Shown here piece by piece: positions 1-6,837 of a stretch of DNA of 44,784 nucleotides (within the stretch, counting starts at the first letter, position 1; each line of letters starts with the position of its first letter). The translations under genes were made by a program, and so were the position numbers. The notes beneath the pieces are model-generated. The model was not told where the DNA came from. It worked only from the letters and a program-made list of their open reading frames with translations, and made no database searches. Location: positions 1 to 44,784 of the forward strand of contig JABXIQ010000019.1 in assembly GCA_013373015.1 (NCBI GenBank). The letters are read 5' to 3'. This DNA is from Kangiellaceae bacterium. Lineage in GTDB: Bacteria; Pseudomonadota; Gammaproteobacteria; Enterobacterales; Kangiellaceae.

Positions 1-191
1 GCTGCTTCGTCCTGCATGTGATGTACAGTACGATCAACCTCTTCCATCAATTGCGTTTTCCAAGCCGTTAAAATGTTACGAAAATGCTCATATTGAGCAT
101 CATTCATATATTCTTCGCCTTTTTTCTCTTGGTAAGGCTCAATTCCTAGCTTCTCTAGGGTTGCATTAGTTGCTGCTTTTTTACGTGGCAT
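1..191 (-). CDS. dksA: DksA, RNA polymerase-binding transcription factor (N-terminal part)
   Basis: This partial gene starts at 191 on the minus strand and runs off the left edge, so only about 63 N-terminal residues are visible. The protein begins MPRKKAATNATLEKLGIEPY and continues with the YMNDAQYEHFRNIL stretch, which is typical of the DksA globular and coiled-coil region. DksA binds the secondary channel of RNA polymerase and works with ppGpp in stringent control. The zinc finger and the coiled-coil tip lie outside the window. The gene lies just downstream of sfsA in the same direction, the order also found in E. coli, which supports the call. I see no convincing promoter in the 185 bases between the two genes. 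Confidence 0.93.
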   Translation of the reverse strand, partial: MPRKKAATNATLEKLGIEPYQEKKGEEYMNDAQYEHFRNILTAWKTQLMEEVDRTVHHMQDEA

Positions 192-376
192 CTAATAATG
201 CTCCATTTGACTAAAACTGTGTTCACTTGAATATTTTGTTCAAAAAATAGCCTAAAAGTGGCCAGAACGAAATTTAGTGAAACAGGGATATTATCCCTAT
301 GAATGACAATTGAAAAGCTGAATTTGTCAAAAAAGATTAAAAAAAACACTTTTCACCGCTAACCCAATGATTTTAT

Positions 377-1129
377 TTATAAAATCACTGGTAAAGCCTG
401 TTGCAGTTTTATATCTGCGGGGCTGATATGGGTATTGTAAGCCATGATTTCAACCCCAGAGTGGCTGGCAAGCCTTAATAATTCAGCATATTGCGGATCG
501 ATGTGTTGCGCAGGACTGACGCTGGTGATACCAGTGTGTTGCACTAAAAACAACAAAACTGCTCTATGACCTTGTTCAACCATCATCATGAGTTCACGCA
601 AATGCTTTTGTGCACGGGTTGACACTGCGTCGGGGAAAAAACCTGCGCCTTGAGCCAAATCGTTTTCAAGCTCTTTTTCAAGCCCAGTTCCAAGTTTAGT
701 CTCAAGTAAGGTCACTGTTTTAATTTCTACGTAACAATCGCGTTTGTTGTCACAACTGAGCAACAAATCAATGCGACTGTTTTCATCGCCATATTTTACT
801 TCTTGCAGGATCTGATCATAGCCCTGCAACTCGTGAATAATCTGATTTTCGATTCCTTCAATAACGATGCGGTTGGCAAGATGGGTATTGATACACAACA
901 TATCGCCATCAGAACTTTGTCTTAATACCCAAGTATAGCGATATTTGCGTTTGGGATTTTCGGAGTCTAGTAGCCAAACTTCATCACCTGCCTGCCAGCA
1001 ATTTTTCATTGAGCCTGTATTGGGGCAATGGGCGGTAAACTCTCCTAATTTTGGATGTTGAACATCGGCTAAAAAGCGTTTATAGCGCTTTTTTAAGCGC
1101 GCTTTGATTAAGGGTGGAGAGAATTTCAT
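377..1129 (-). CDS. sfsA: SfsA, DNA/RNA nuclease-like protein
   Basis: The 250-residue product has the usual SfsA length. It shows the family blocks HCPNTGSMKNC near residue 34, a charged GDENSRIDLLL segment, and CYVEIKTVTL. The Asp of RIDLLL and the Glu-x-Lys of VEIK fit the PD-(D/E)XK nuclease-like core described for this family. The physiological role is unclear; in E. coli it was found as a sugar fermentation stimulation factor. The start ATG at 1129 lies three bases after the stop of the upstream unknown gene, so the two are probably cotranscribed with dksA downstream. An AT-rich inverted repeat at 367-388 overlaps the sfsA stop codon, but no T-run follows it directly. Confidence 0.93.
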   Translation of the reverse strand: MKFSPPLIKARLKKRYKRFLADVQHPKLGEFTAHCPNTGSMKNCWQAGDEVWLLDSENPKRKYRYTWVLRQSSDGDMLCINTHLANRIVIEGIENQIIHELQGYDQILQEVKYGDENSRIDLLLSCDNKRDCYVEIKTVTLLETKLGTGLEKELENDLAQGAGFFPDAVSTRAQKHLRELMMMVEQGHRAVLLFLVQHTGITSVSPAQHIDPQYAELLRLASHSGVEIMAYNTHISPADIKLQQALPVIL

Positions 1130-1132
1130 GGG

Positions 1133-1714
1133 TTATTTATTGGGTGGATACAACAATATGATAGTTTCTTGTGCTCCCATTTGTACAGGAGTAAAGGATA
1201 TTTGTTTATCTTCTATGGTATTAAAAAAATGGCCAAAGAAGCTTTGAAGTTCAGAAAAATGGTATTGGCTAGTTGTCATTTTACAAACGGTAACTTTACA
1301 TTCAAATTTGAGATCTTTTAACACTAGAACTTCTGATTTTGGGTATATTTCTTGAGTCACCAAATTATACAGTTCTCGCTCTTGTGTGTAAGACAAGCTT
1401 GCGTTCGTAACTTGTTGTTGCTCAAATTCTTTTAATGCCTCTTGAGAATTTTGGGTAAATTTATCGTTTAGATAAGTGGATTGCTCAGTTTCGGAAGTTA
1501 GTTCTTCTTGAATGATAACTTCTGTTTGGTTTTGCTTAAGTGAGGTCAAACTTGAACTCGATTCGGCAACCGTTTCAGCCTCTGTCTCAAGTGCTATATA
1601 AGTAGTAGAGTTTGTTGTAGTTTCAGTTGTAATTGTAGATTTTTGCTTAAAATAAATACTAGAACCAATGGCAAGAGCAAATAGAGTTAGGCTCCCTATA
1701 ATTTTTTTATCCAT
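1133..1714 (-). CDS. Unknown exported or membrane-anchored protein
   Basis: I do not recognise this 193-residue protein. It has a short hydrophobic N-terminal segment (about residues 5-21, SLTLFALAIGSSIYF in the core) that looks like a signal anchor. A low-complexity Thr/Glu/Ser-rich linker follows to about residue 90, then a small C-terminal domain. Two cysteines at 139 and 144 (ECKVTVCK) are spaced like the ExCxxxxC pair seen in many small exported proteins of proteobacteria and probably form a disulfide. The gene sits between the Rieske gene and sfsA with short gaps and points the same way, so it is likely part of that run. No function is proposed. Confidence 0.7.
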   Translation of the reverse strand: MDKKIIGSLTLFALAIGSSIYFKQKSTITTETTTNSTTYIALETEAETVAESSSSLTSLKQNQTEVIIQEELTSETEQSTYLNDKFTQNSQEALKEFEQQQVTNASLSYTQERELYNLVTQEIYPKSEVLVLKDLKFECKVTVCKMTTSQYHFSELQSFFGHFFNTIEDKQISFTPVQMGAQETIILLYPPNK

Positions 1715-1738
1715 ACTTTTCTCTATTCCAAGTTAAGA

Positions 1739-2068
1739 TTATTCAGCAATAAACACTTTGCCATTTTCCACTTCAAGCGCGACAGTACTAAGCTTAGCGC
1801 CAGCACAAGGGCCTGCCACACACTTGCCTGTTTCTGGCTCAAACAAAGCGCCATGAGTAAAGCACATTAAATAAGCTTGATCGTCAGTCATAAATTGGTC
1901 TTGTTGCCAGTTAAGATCCGTCCCTGCATGTGGGCAGCGGTTGACATAGCCATACACATTTAAGCCGCGGCGAACCACAATCAAGTCGCGATCTTCAGCT
2001 GCATGAGGATGCGGATAGGCTTTGGCTTGTCCATCTTCAATATCCGTAACTAAACATATTGGCGTCAT
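1739..2068 (-). CDS. Rieske [2Fe-2S] ferredoxin-like protein
   Basis: This small soluble Rieske protein has about 109 residues. The cluster ligands are visible as CPHAGTDLNW (Cys-x-His) and, about 20 residues later, CFTHGALFEPETGKC (Cys-x-x-His). They form the standard CxH...CxxH pair of Rieske centres, with no membrane anchor. Such free-standing proteins act as ferredoxin-type electron carriers or oxygenase partners; the partner here is unknown. I chose the ATG at 2068 because GAGAG lies five bases upstream. The longer frame would begin with a TTG at 2080. It is the first gene of the run that continues to dksA. Confidence 0.85.
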   Translation of the reverse strand: MTPICLVTDIEDGQAKAYPHPHAAEDRDLIVVRRGLNVYGYVNRCPHAGTDLNWQQDQFMTDDQAYLMCFTHGALFEPETGKCVAGPCAGAKLSTVALEVENGKVFIAE

Positions 2069-2167
2069 AATGGCTCTCAAGGTTAAATTGTGAGATTTTT
2101 TCTTGCTTAAAGTGTATCAGTATAAAAAATCCACGCAATATGGACAGGGGTTCGTTACAATAGTTCT

Positions 2168-2992
2168 ATGAAAAATCTTTATCTGTGGCTACTGACGCCA
2201 CTCATTATTTATATTATTTACGTTGCGGTGTTTTATGTGCTGCAACGGCGGATACTGTTCCCTGTGTCAGCATTGCCAGCCCATAATGCCAGTTTAGTTG
2301 AAAAAGCAGGTGGGGAATTAATTTCATTGGCTTTTAATGATGAAGGTCAAACCGCCGAAATCGCCTATTTACCACCATTAATTAAAAAGGACGGGCAGCA
2401 TTATCCGGTAATTTTATTGGCTCATGGTAATGGTAATATCATTGATGATTGGGCGGGACGTATGGATTTTATGCGCCAACAAGGTTTTGCCATTGTGTTA
2501 GCTGAATATCCAGGTTATGGGCGCTCGCAAGGTCGCCCAAGCTATCAAACTATTAAACAAGCCATGCGCTCTGCCTATCAGTGGATTGAGCACAACCCGC
2601 AATTAGACAAGGATAATATTGTATTTGTAGGACGATCGATGGGTGGTGGGGCTGTATTGACATTGGTTGAAGACGGGGTTAACCCTAAAGCATTAATCTT
2701 GATGTCCACCTATTCCAGTATTGCCGATCTGGCTAAATCTCGTGGTTTGCCCAGTTTCTTAGTGCGCGACCCGTTTGATAACGTGTCTGCATTAGCCAAA
2801 TATCAAGGGCCTAGTTATTTAATTCATGGTGTTGCGGATAAAACAGTTCCAATCAGTATGTTGCATCAGTTACGCGTGGTGGCGCATGATGCAAGCTATA
2901 AAATCTATGATACAGCGCATTCGGATACTCCTGATGACTGGTCGCAATTTTGGCAAGATGCACTGGCCTTTGTTAGACCCAAGATTCTATAA
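2168..2992 (+). CDS. Alpha/beta hydrolase, membrane-anchored
   Basis: The 274-residue product has an N-terminal transmembrane segment (about residues 3-25) followed by an alpha/beta hydrolase domain. The oxyanion-region motif AHGNGN is at about residue 84. The nucleophile elbow is GRSMGG near residue 155, a GxSxG motif with Ser as nucleophile. A late Asp in GVADKTVP and a His in DTAHSD could complete the triad. The architecture resembles the BEM46/YfhR-like group of serine hydrolases; the substrate is unknown. There is no clear ribosome binding site before the ATG. It is divergent from the Rieske gene, about 100 bases away. Confidence 0.85.
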   Translation: MKNLYLWLLTPLIIYIIYVAVFYVLQRRILFPVSALPAHNASLVEKAGGELISLAFNDEGQTAEIAYLPPLIKKDGQHYPVILLAHGNGNIIDDWAGRMDFMRQQGFAIVLAEYPGYGRSQGRPSYQTIKQAMRSAYQWIEHNPQLDKDNIVFVGRSMGGGAVLTLVEDGVNPKALILMSTYSSIADLAKSRGLPSFLVRDPFDNVSALAKYQGPSYLIHGVADKTVPISMLHQLRVVAHDASYKIYDTAHSDTPDDWSQFWQDALAFVRPKIL

Positions 2993-3048
2993 GAGTATAA
3001 TCAAGCACTTTTTCAGCTTTGGATTGAAGGTTATTTTGCTTTTGATAC

Positions 3049-3078
3049 TTGTTATTCCACACAAGCGCACAATATAGT
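3049..3078 (+). promoter_or_regulatory. Possible sigma-70 promoter for ribA
   Basis: A TTGTTA box at 3049-3054 and a TATAGT box at 3073-3078 are separated by 18 bases, upstream of ribA. Both boxes match the consensus only partly. There is no FMN-riboswitch-like structure that I can recognise in the leader. Confidence 0.35.
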
Positions 3079-3182
3079 GTAAAATAGCCACACAATTTCA
3101 ACAGTTTAGTTGGCTCTAAGTGGATTGATATTCGCCAAGGTAAAGCCAGCTAGATGTGTTTAGCATTTTTATCATTGAACTA

Positions 3183-3803
3183 ATGGCAACAGAACAATTT
3201 ACCCAACAACCAATGCAGCAAGACCGTCTGCAAGCCAAACTACCTACTCCGTGGGGCGATTTCACTATTCACGCGTTAGAAAGTGCTGATGGTAAAGAGC
3301 ATGTGGCCTTAACGTTTGGTGATTGGGTAGGTCAATGCACCAGTCAACAGCCTGTATTGGCGCGTATTCACTCTGAGTGCTTAACGGGCGATGCACTGTT
3401 TAGCTTGCGCTGCGATTGTGGTTTTCAACTACAAGCAGCCCTGCAAAAGATTGCCAAACAAGGTTGTGGCGTTTTGTTGTATTTGCGTCAAGAGGGTCGT
3501 GGAATTGGCTTAACCAATAAAATTCGTGCTTATTCGTTGCAAGATCAGGGTATGGATACGGTGCAGGCTAATGAACACTTGGGTTTTGGTGCTGATGAGC
3601 GTGATTTCAAAATTGCCTCTGATGCTTTAGAGCAACTGGGTGTTTCAGCCATTCGCTTAATGACTAATAATCCGCGTAAAGTACAATCGATGATCGATGC
3701 AGGGATTAACGTTATAGAGCGCGTACCCTTGAAATTTGGCGAAAACCCCCATAATGAAAATTACCTTTCAACAAAGCAGTCTAAATTAGGACATTTGTTC
3801 TAG
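3183..3803 (+). CDS. ribA: GTP cyclohydrolase II
   Basis: This enzyme opens the imidazole ring of GTP in the first committed step of riboflavin synthesis, releasing formate and pyrophosphate. The zinc-binding pattern [17 protein letters not shown] (three cysteines) is present. So are the catalytic stretch [17 protein letters not shown] and the C-terminal MTNNPRKV block. The length of about 206 residues is normal for a monofunctional RibA with no DHBP synthase domain. The ATG at 3183 is preferred. A longer frame with a GTG at 3156 adds nine residues of no family likeness, and neither start has a good ribosome binding site. Confidence 0.93.
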   Translation: MATEQFTQQPMQQDRLQAKLPTPWGDFTIHALESADGKEHVALTFGDWVGQCTSQQPVLARIHSECLTGDALFSLRCDCGFQLQAALQKIAKQGCGVLLYLRQEGRGIGLTNKIRAYSLQDQGMDTVQANEHLGFGADERDFKIASDALEQLGVSAIRLMTNNPRKVQSMIDAGINVIERVPLKFGENPHNENYLSTKQSKLGHLF

Positions 3804-3918
3804 CATTAGCTGTTTATTGTGTTTTTTATCGATCAAACGTTTTTACATTTGCGGTCATAATCCACTTATTGATAAGCTACGCTCAAGTAATTTTTATTAA
3901 TATTAGGCGCTAGCAAAA

Positions 3919-5187
3919 ATGACATTGCAAATATTTCTTTCAGACCAGCCCGCTCCAAAACAATGGGGTGAGTCAGCTTTACTCAGTTATGGTGAAGATA
4001 AAGTTACCATTCATAATCACGATCCTGAATCTATTCAAATAGCGGCTCGTAAGTTAGCTGCTCAAGGCTTATCTTTCTTCGCCTTACAAGGTGGTTGGCA
4101 GCTTGAACAACAATGGGCTTTTTTCCAAGGAGCTTATGACCCTAAGTTTGATGTTCAGATCGAGTATGACGAGCTTAATGATGAGCAAAGCCAAGAATTG
4201 GACGCGCGAGTTCAAGTGAGTCGTTGGATGCGCTCAATTGTTAATGAAACGCCAGAAATTTTAGCTCCAGAAGTGTTAGCGCAAGAAGCTGCAGATTTTA
4301 TTCAAGGCCTAGCACCAAGTCATGTACGCTATCAAATCATTAAAGGTGAAGACTTAGTTAAGCAAGGTCATATTGGCACTTGGGAAGTGGGGCGTGGTAG
4401 TGAACGACCACCAGCGATATTAAAACTAGAGTTTGATCCGAACAATGATGGCGCCGCACCTGTAGCGGCTTTAGTGGGTAAAGGGATTACTTTCGATAGT
4501 GGCGGCTATAGCATTAAGCCGAGCGCTGGCATGTTGCACATGAAAGCCGACATGGGCGGTGCCGCAACAGTAACTGGTGGTTTGGCTTTAGCGATCTTGC
4601 GTGGGTTAGATAAACCTGTCCATTTATATCTGTGCTGTGCTGAAAACTTGATCAGCGGTCATGCTTATAAGCTGGGCGATATTTTGACCTATCCCAATGG
4701 TGTAACAGTAGAAATACAAAATACCGATGCGGAAGGACGAATTGTGTTAGCGGATGGTTTGTTATTAGCAGGCCAGTCAGGCGCAGAAACTATTATTGAT
4801 GCAGCGACTTTAACAGGCGCTGCGGTTACCGCCTTGGGTGAAGATTATAATGCGGTATTTGCTTTAGATGATGTGGCTAGAGCACATTATTTGAAAGTCG
4901 CCAGTGAAGAAAGCGAACGCCATTGGCCGCTGCCGTTAGAGCCTTTTCACGCTGCAAAATGCCCTTCAAATTTCGCTGAAACAGCAAACAGCCGTCCTGT
5001 GAAAGGTGGCGGTCCTGGAGGAGCAAGTAACGCGGCAGGCTTCTTGTCACGCTTTGTTCCGAATGAAGGCAAAGGTTGGATCCATGTAGATTTAGCGGCA
5101 GCGTATCGCGATAACGCTACTGCAAAATGGTCAGCAGGTGGTACAGGTGTTGGCTTTAGGGCGATTGCGAGACGTTTGCTTAATTAG
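3919..5187 (+). CDS. pepB: Aminopeptidase PepB (M17 family)
   Basis: This is a cytosolic leucyl-aminopeptidase-family enzyme that removes N-terminal residues from peptides using two metal ions. At 422 residues it matches the compact PepB subgroup in length and along the whole chain, rather than the longer PepA. The metal and active-site blocks are visible: VGKGITFDSGGYSIKP, MKADMGGAA and the M17 signature NTDAEGRIVLADGL. It ends in convergent overlap with the acetyltransferase gene: the stop codons share bases 5184-5187. It stands alone, so its role is probably general peptide turnover. It lies near the borosin genes but on the other side of the acetyltransferase gene. Confidence 0.94.
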   Translation: MTLQIFLSDQPAPKQWGESALLSYGEDKVTIHNHDPESIQIAARKLAAQGLSFFALQGGWQLEQQWAFFQGAYDPKFDVQIEYDELNDEQSQELDARVQVSRWMRSIVNETPEILAPEVLAQEAADFIQGLAPSHVRYQIIKGEDLVKQGHIGTWEVGRGSERPPAILKLEFDPNNDGAAPVAALVGKGITFDSGGYSIKPSAGMLHMKADMGGAATVTGGLALAILRGLDKPVHLYLCCAENLISGHAYKLGDILTYPNGVTVEIQNTDAEGRIVLADGLLLAGQSGAETIIDAATLTGAAVTALGEDYNAVFALDDVARAHYLKVASEESERHWPLPLEPFHAAKCPSNFAETANSRPVKGGGPGGASNAAGFLSRFVPNEGKGWIHVDLAAAYRDNATAKWSAGGTGVGFRAIARRLLN

Positions 5188-5729
5188 TCAAGATAAGAGC
5201 ACTCCTCTTTGAGCAAGGTATAAAGGGGAGTGTCGTAATATACTTCGTTTATTTTCCAATTTGCTCTTAATAAGGCTTCCTGTTGATACTCAGACTTCTC
5301 TAAAATTTTAATACAACTTTTATTATCTATGATAGGAGGCCCATTTAGCTTATTAAATCCTATTTCATTGAAGCAGTATTTAGTCATTGATTTTAAGATC
5401 TCGGTACCAAGCCCTAATGACTGATATTCTTCAAGTAGCATCACCCCCATATTCGCTTGCATAGTCGCTTTGTCAAATGTTTTGAAGCCGCACAAACCGA
5501 TGTCTTTATCATAGATTTTGTGATGAACGACAAGAAGGCAATAGTTTGAACTGTTGAGTTGCCATTCTTTAAGTTGTAAAGGAAATGACTTTTCTGCTTG
5601 CGCAACAGAAAGTGTTGGGGCTATATACTTCATTATATTGCTATCAGTATAAATTGATTTATATAACTCAAGATGAGACTGATTGAGCGAATAGAATAAA
5701 AGATTGTCTGAACTAAAGGTATGTTTCAT
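5184..5729 (-). CDS. GNAT family N-acetyltransferase
   Basis: The product of about 181 residues is of the RimJ/RimL-like GNAT type. The acetyl-CoA-binding motif A is seen as YQSLGLGTEILKSM, preceded by the beta-strand segment ANMGVMLLEEY. FNKLNGPPIIDNKSCIKILEK is the usual later stretch with the Asn-x-x-Ser turn. The start at ATG 5729 is chosen over a TTG at 5744; neither has a strong ribosome site. It is divergent from the borosin methyltransferase gene by about 60 bases and overlaps the end of pepB. Its substrate cannot be read from the sequence. A tailoring role in the neighbouring peptide pathway is only a possibility, and the base composition of this stretch looks AT-rich like its borosin neighbours. 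Confidence 0.82.
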   Translation of the reverse strand: MKHTFSSDNLLFYSLNQSHLELYKSIYTDSNIMKYIAPTLSVAQAEKSFPLQLKEWQLNSSNYCLLVVHHKIYDKDIGLCGFKTFDKATMQANMGVMLLEEYQSLGLGTEILKSMTKYCFNEIGFNKLNGPPIIDNKSCIKILEKSEYQQEALLRANWKINEVYYDTPLYTLLKEECSYLD

Positions 5730-5791
5730 ATAGGTAGTGATCAAGTCATTGTTGGTGTATTCTTGAGTTCTGATTATATATAAAAAATGAG

Positions 5792-6556
5792 ATGAAAAAA
5801 GGCAGATTAGATTGTGTAGGCTTGGGTATAACTCTTGGGGCTCATATCACTCCAGAAGCAATGAGTGTTCTTGCAAATGCGGATGTGGTTTTTACAGCTA
5901 CGTCTAGCGGGATTGTTGAAGAGTGGGTTAAAACTATTAATAAGAATACTATTAGCTTGCAGACTTTATATGCAGAAGGGAAGTCGCGTAAACAAACTTA
6001 TAATGACATGGTGGACATGCTGCTAAAGCATGTGCGAGCTGGGGAAAATGTTTGTGGTGCTTTTTATGGACATCCAGGTGTATTTGCTTTGGCCCCACAT
6101 AAAGCAATAAAAAAAGCCAAAGCGGAAGGTTTTGAAGCTAAAATGCAACCAGGGATTTCAGCGGAAGATTGTTTAATTGCTGATCTTGGCTTAGACCCAG
6201 GAGCAACAGGGTGTCAACAGTTTGAGACAAGCCAATTCATGTTCTATCATAGGGTGATTGACCCTGCCTGCATGGTTATTTTGTGGCAAATAGGTTTAGC
6301 TGGTGATCAAGATTCAAAGGCGTTTTCAACTGATACCCATAAATTAAAGGAGCTGATATCTTTATTAAGTAGAGTGTATTCGTTAGAACATGAAGTTATA
6401 GTATATGAGGCAAAAGTTTTGGCTATTGATGAGACCCGCATAGAAAAAATTAAACTTAAAGAGCTAGCGGATATACATTTAACTCAGAGTAGTACATTGG
6501 TGATACCACCTAAAACAAGATTAATTGACATTAAGTTAGAAAATAGTGTTGAATAG
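5792..6556 (+). CDS. Split-borosin peptide alpha-N-methyltransferase (SonM/OphMA-like)
   Basis: This 254-residue SAM-dependent methyltransferase has the tetrapyrrole-methylase fold. It matches enzymes that N-methylate backbone amides of a ribosomal peptide. Seen in the sequence: the N-terminal LDCVGLGITLGAHIT strand and loop, Y60 in the LYAEGKSRKQTYNDM helix with R66 and Y70, Y92 in FYGHPGVF, the PGISAEDCLIADLGLDP block (SAM site), and a C-terminal VIPPK. The spacing of Y60, R66, Y70 and Y92 equals that of the catalytic Y66, R72, Y76 and Y98 which I recall for OphMA, shifted by six. Unlike OphMA there is no fused core peptide; the chain ends soon after the VIPPK strand, as in SonM. The substrate is almost certainly the product of the next gene, 30 bases downstream. 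The ribosome site is poor (ATGAG only), in contrast with the next gene. The family call is strong; the identity of the product is not known. Confidence 0.93.
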   Translation: MKKGRLDCVGLGITLGAHITPEAMSVLANADVVFTATSSGIVEEWVKTINKNTISLQTLYAEGKSRKQTYNDMVDMLLKHVRAGENVCGAFYGHPGVFALAPHKAIKKAKAEGFEAKMQPGISAEDCLIADLGLDPGATGCQQFETSQFMFYHRVIDPACMVILWQIGLAGDQDSKAFSTDTHKLKELISLLSRVYSLEHEVIVYEAKVLAIDETRIEKIKLKELADIHLTQSSTLVIPPKTRLIDIKLENSVE

Positions 6557-6586
6557 CCAAGTTATTAAATAATTCAGGGGACGTAT

Positions 6587-6832
6587 ATGAACAATATTAT
6601 CAATGTTTTAGATGCCGTAGCAAAATCTGGTTCTAACCTGTCGCAAGAAGAGATTGTTGCATTATGTGAAAATGCTTGCTTATCTGATGCAGAAACAAAA
6701 GCAATTATTGCAAAAGATCACCAGAAAATTGCAGAGTTAATGAATGCAAGACAGAATGTATGCGCAATATTAGTACCTGCAGAAGATGATGAAGATGATT
6801 CGGATAGCGATTCTGAAGAAATAGCTGCTTAA
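6587..6832 (+). CDS. Split-borosin precursor peptide (SonA-like)
   Basis: The 81-residue product is read as the methyltransferase substrate. Residues 1-55 look helical. The segment L32-L51 (LSDAETKAIIAKDHQKIAEL) aligns without gaps to the second half of the borosin binding domain of SonA from Shewanella, with the Leu, Asp, Ala, Lys and Leu pattern kept. The predicted core follows: V58-C59-A60-I61-L62-V63-P64. By position from L51, I61 and V63 correspond to the two residues methylated in SonA; this is inference. The C-terminus is an acidic run of Asp, Ser and Glu from E66 to E78, unlike the short SonA tail. A strong ribosome site, AGGGGA at 6576-6581, five bases before the ATG, fits high expression relative to the enzyme. 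Four stop codons in a row end the frame. Confidence 0.85.
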   Translation: MNNIINVLDAVAKSGSNLSQEEIVALCENACLSDAETKAIIAKDHQKIAELMNARQNVCAILVPAEDDEDDSDSDSEEIAA

Positions 6833-6837
6833 TAATA

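Noticed and set aside
367-388. AT-rich inverted repeat at the sfsA stop as a terminator
   Set aside because: It is AT-only in most of the stem and the T-run is about 20 bases away; dksA is likely read through.
2826-3077. Plus-strand frame of 83 codons at the end of the alpha/beta hydrolase
   Set aside because: It overlaps the hydrolase in another frame and shows no family features.
3919-5187. PepB considered as the maturation protease of the borosin peptide
   Set aside because: It is a conserved housekeeping enzyme, on its own unit and separated by the acetyltransferase gene; nearness alone is not evidence.
5749-5780. A promoter for the borosin methyltransferase (TTGTTG and TATATA boxes)
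   Set aside because: The gap of about 20 bases is too long and the leader would be only a few bases; the boxes may be chance in AT-rich DNA.
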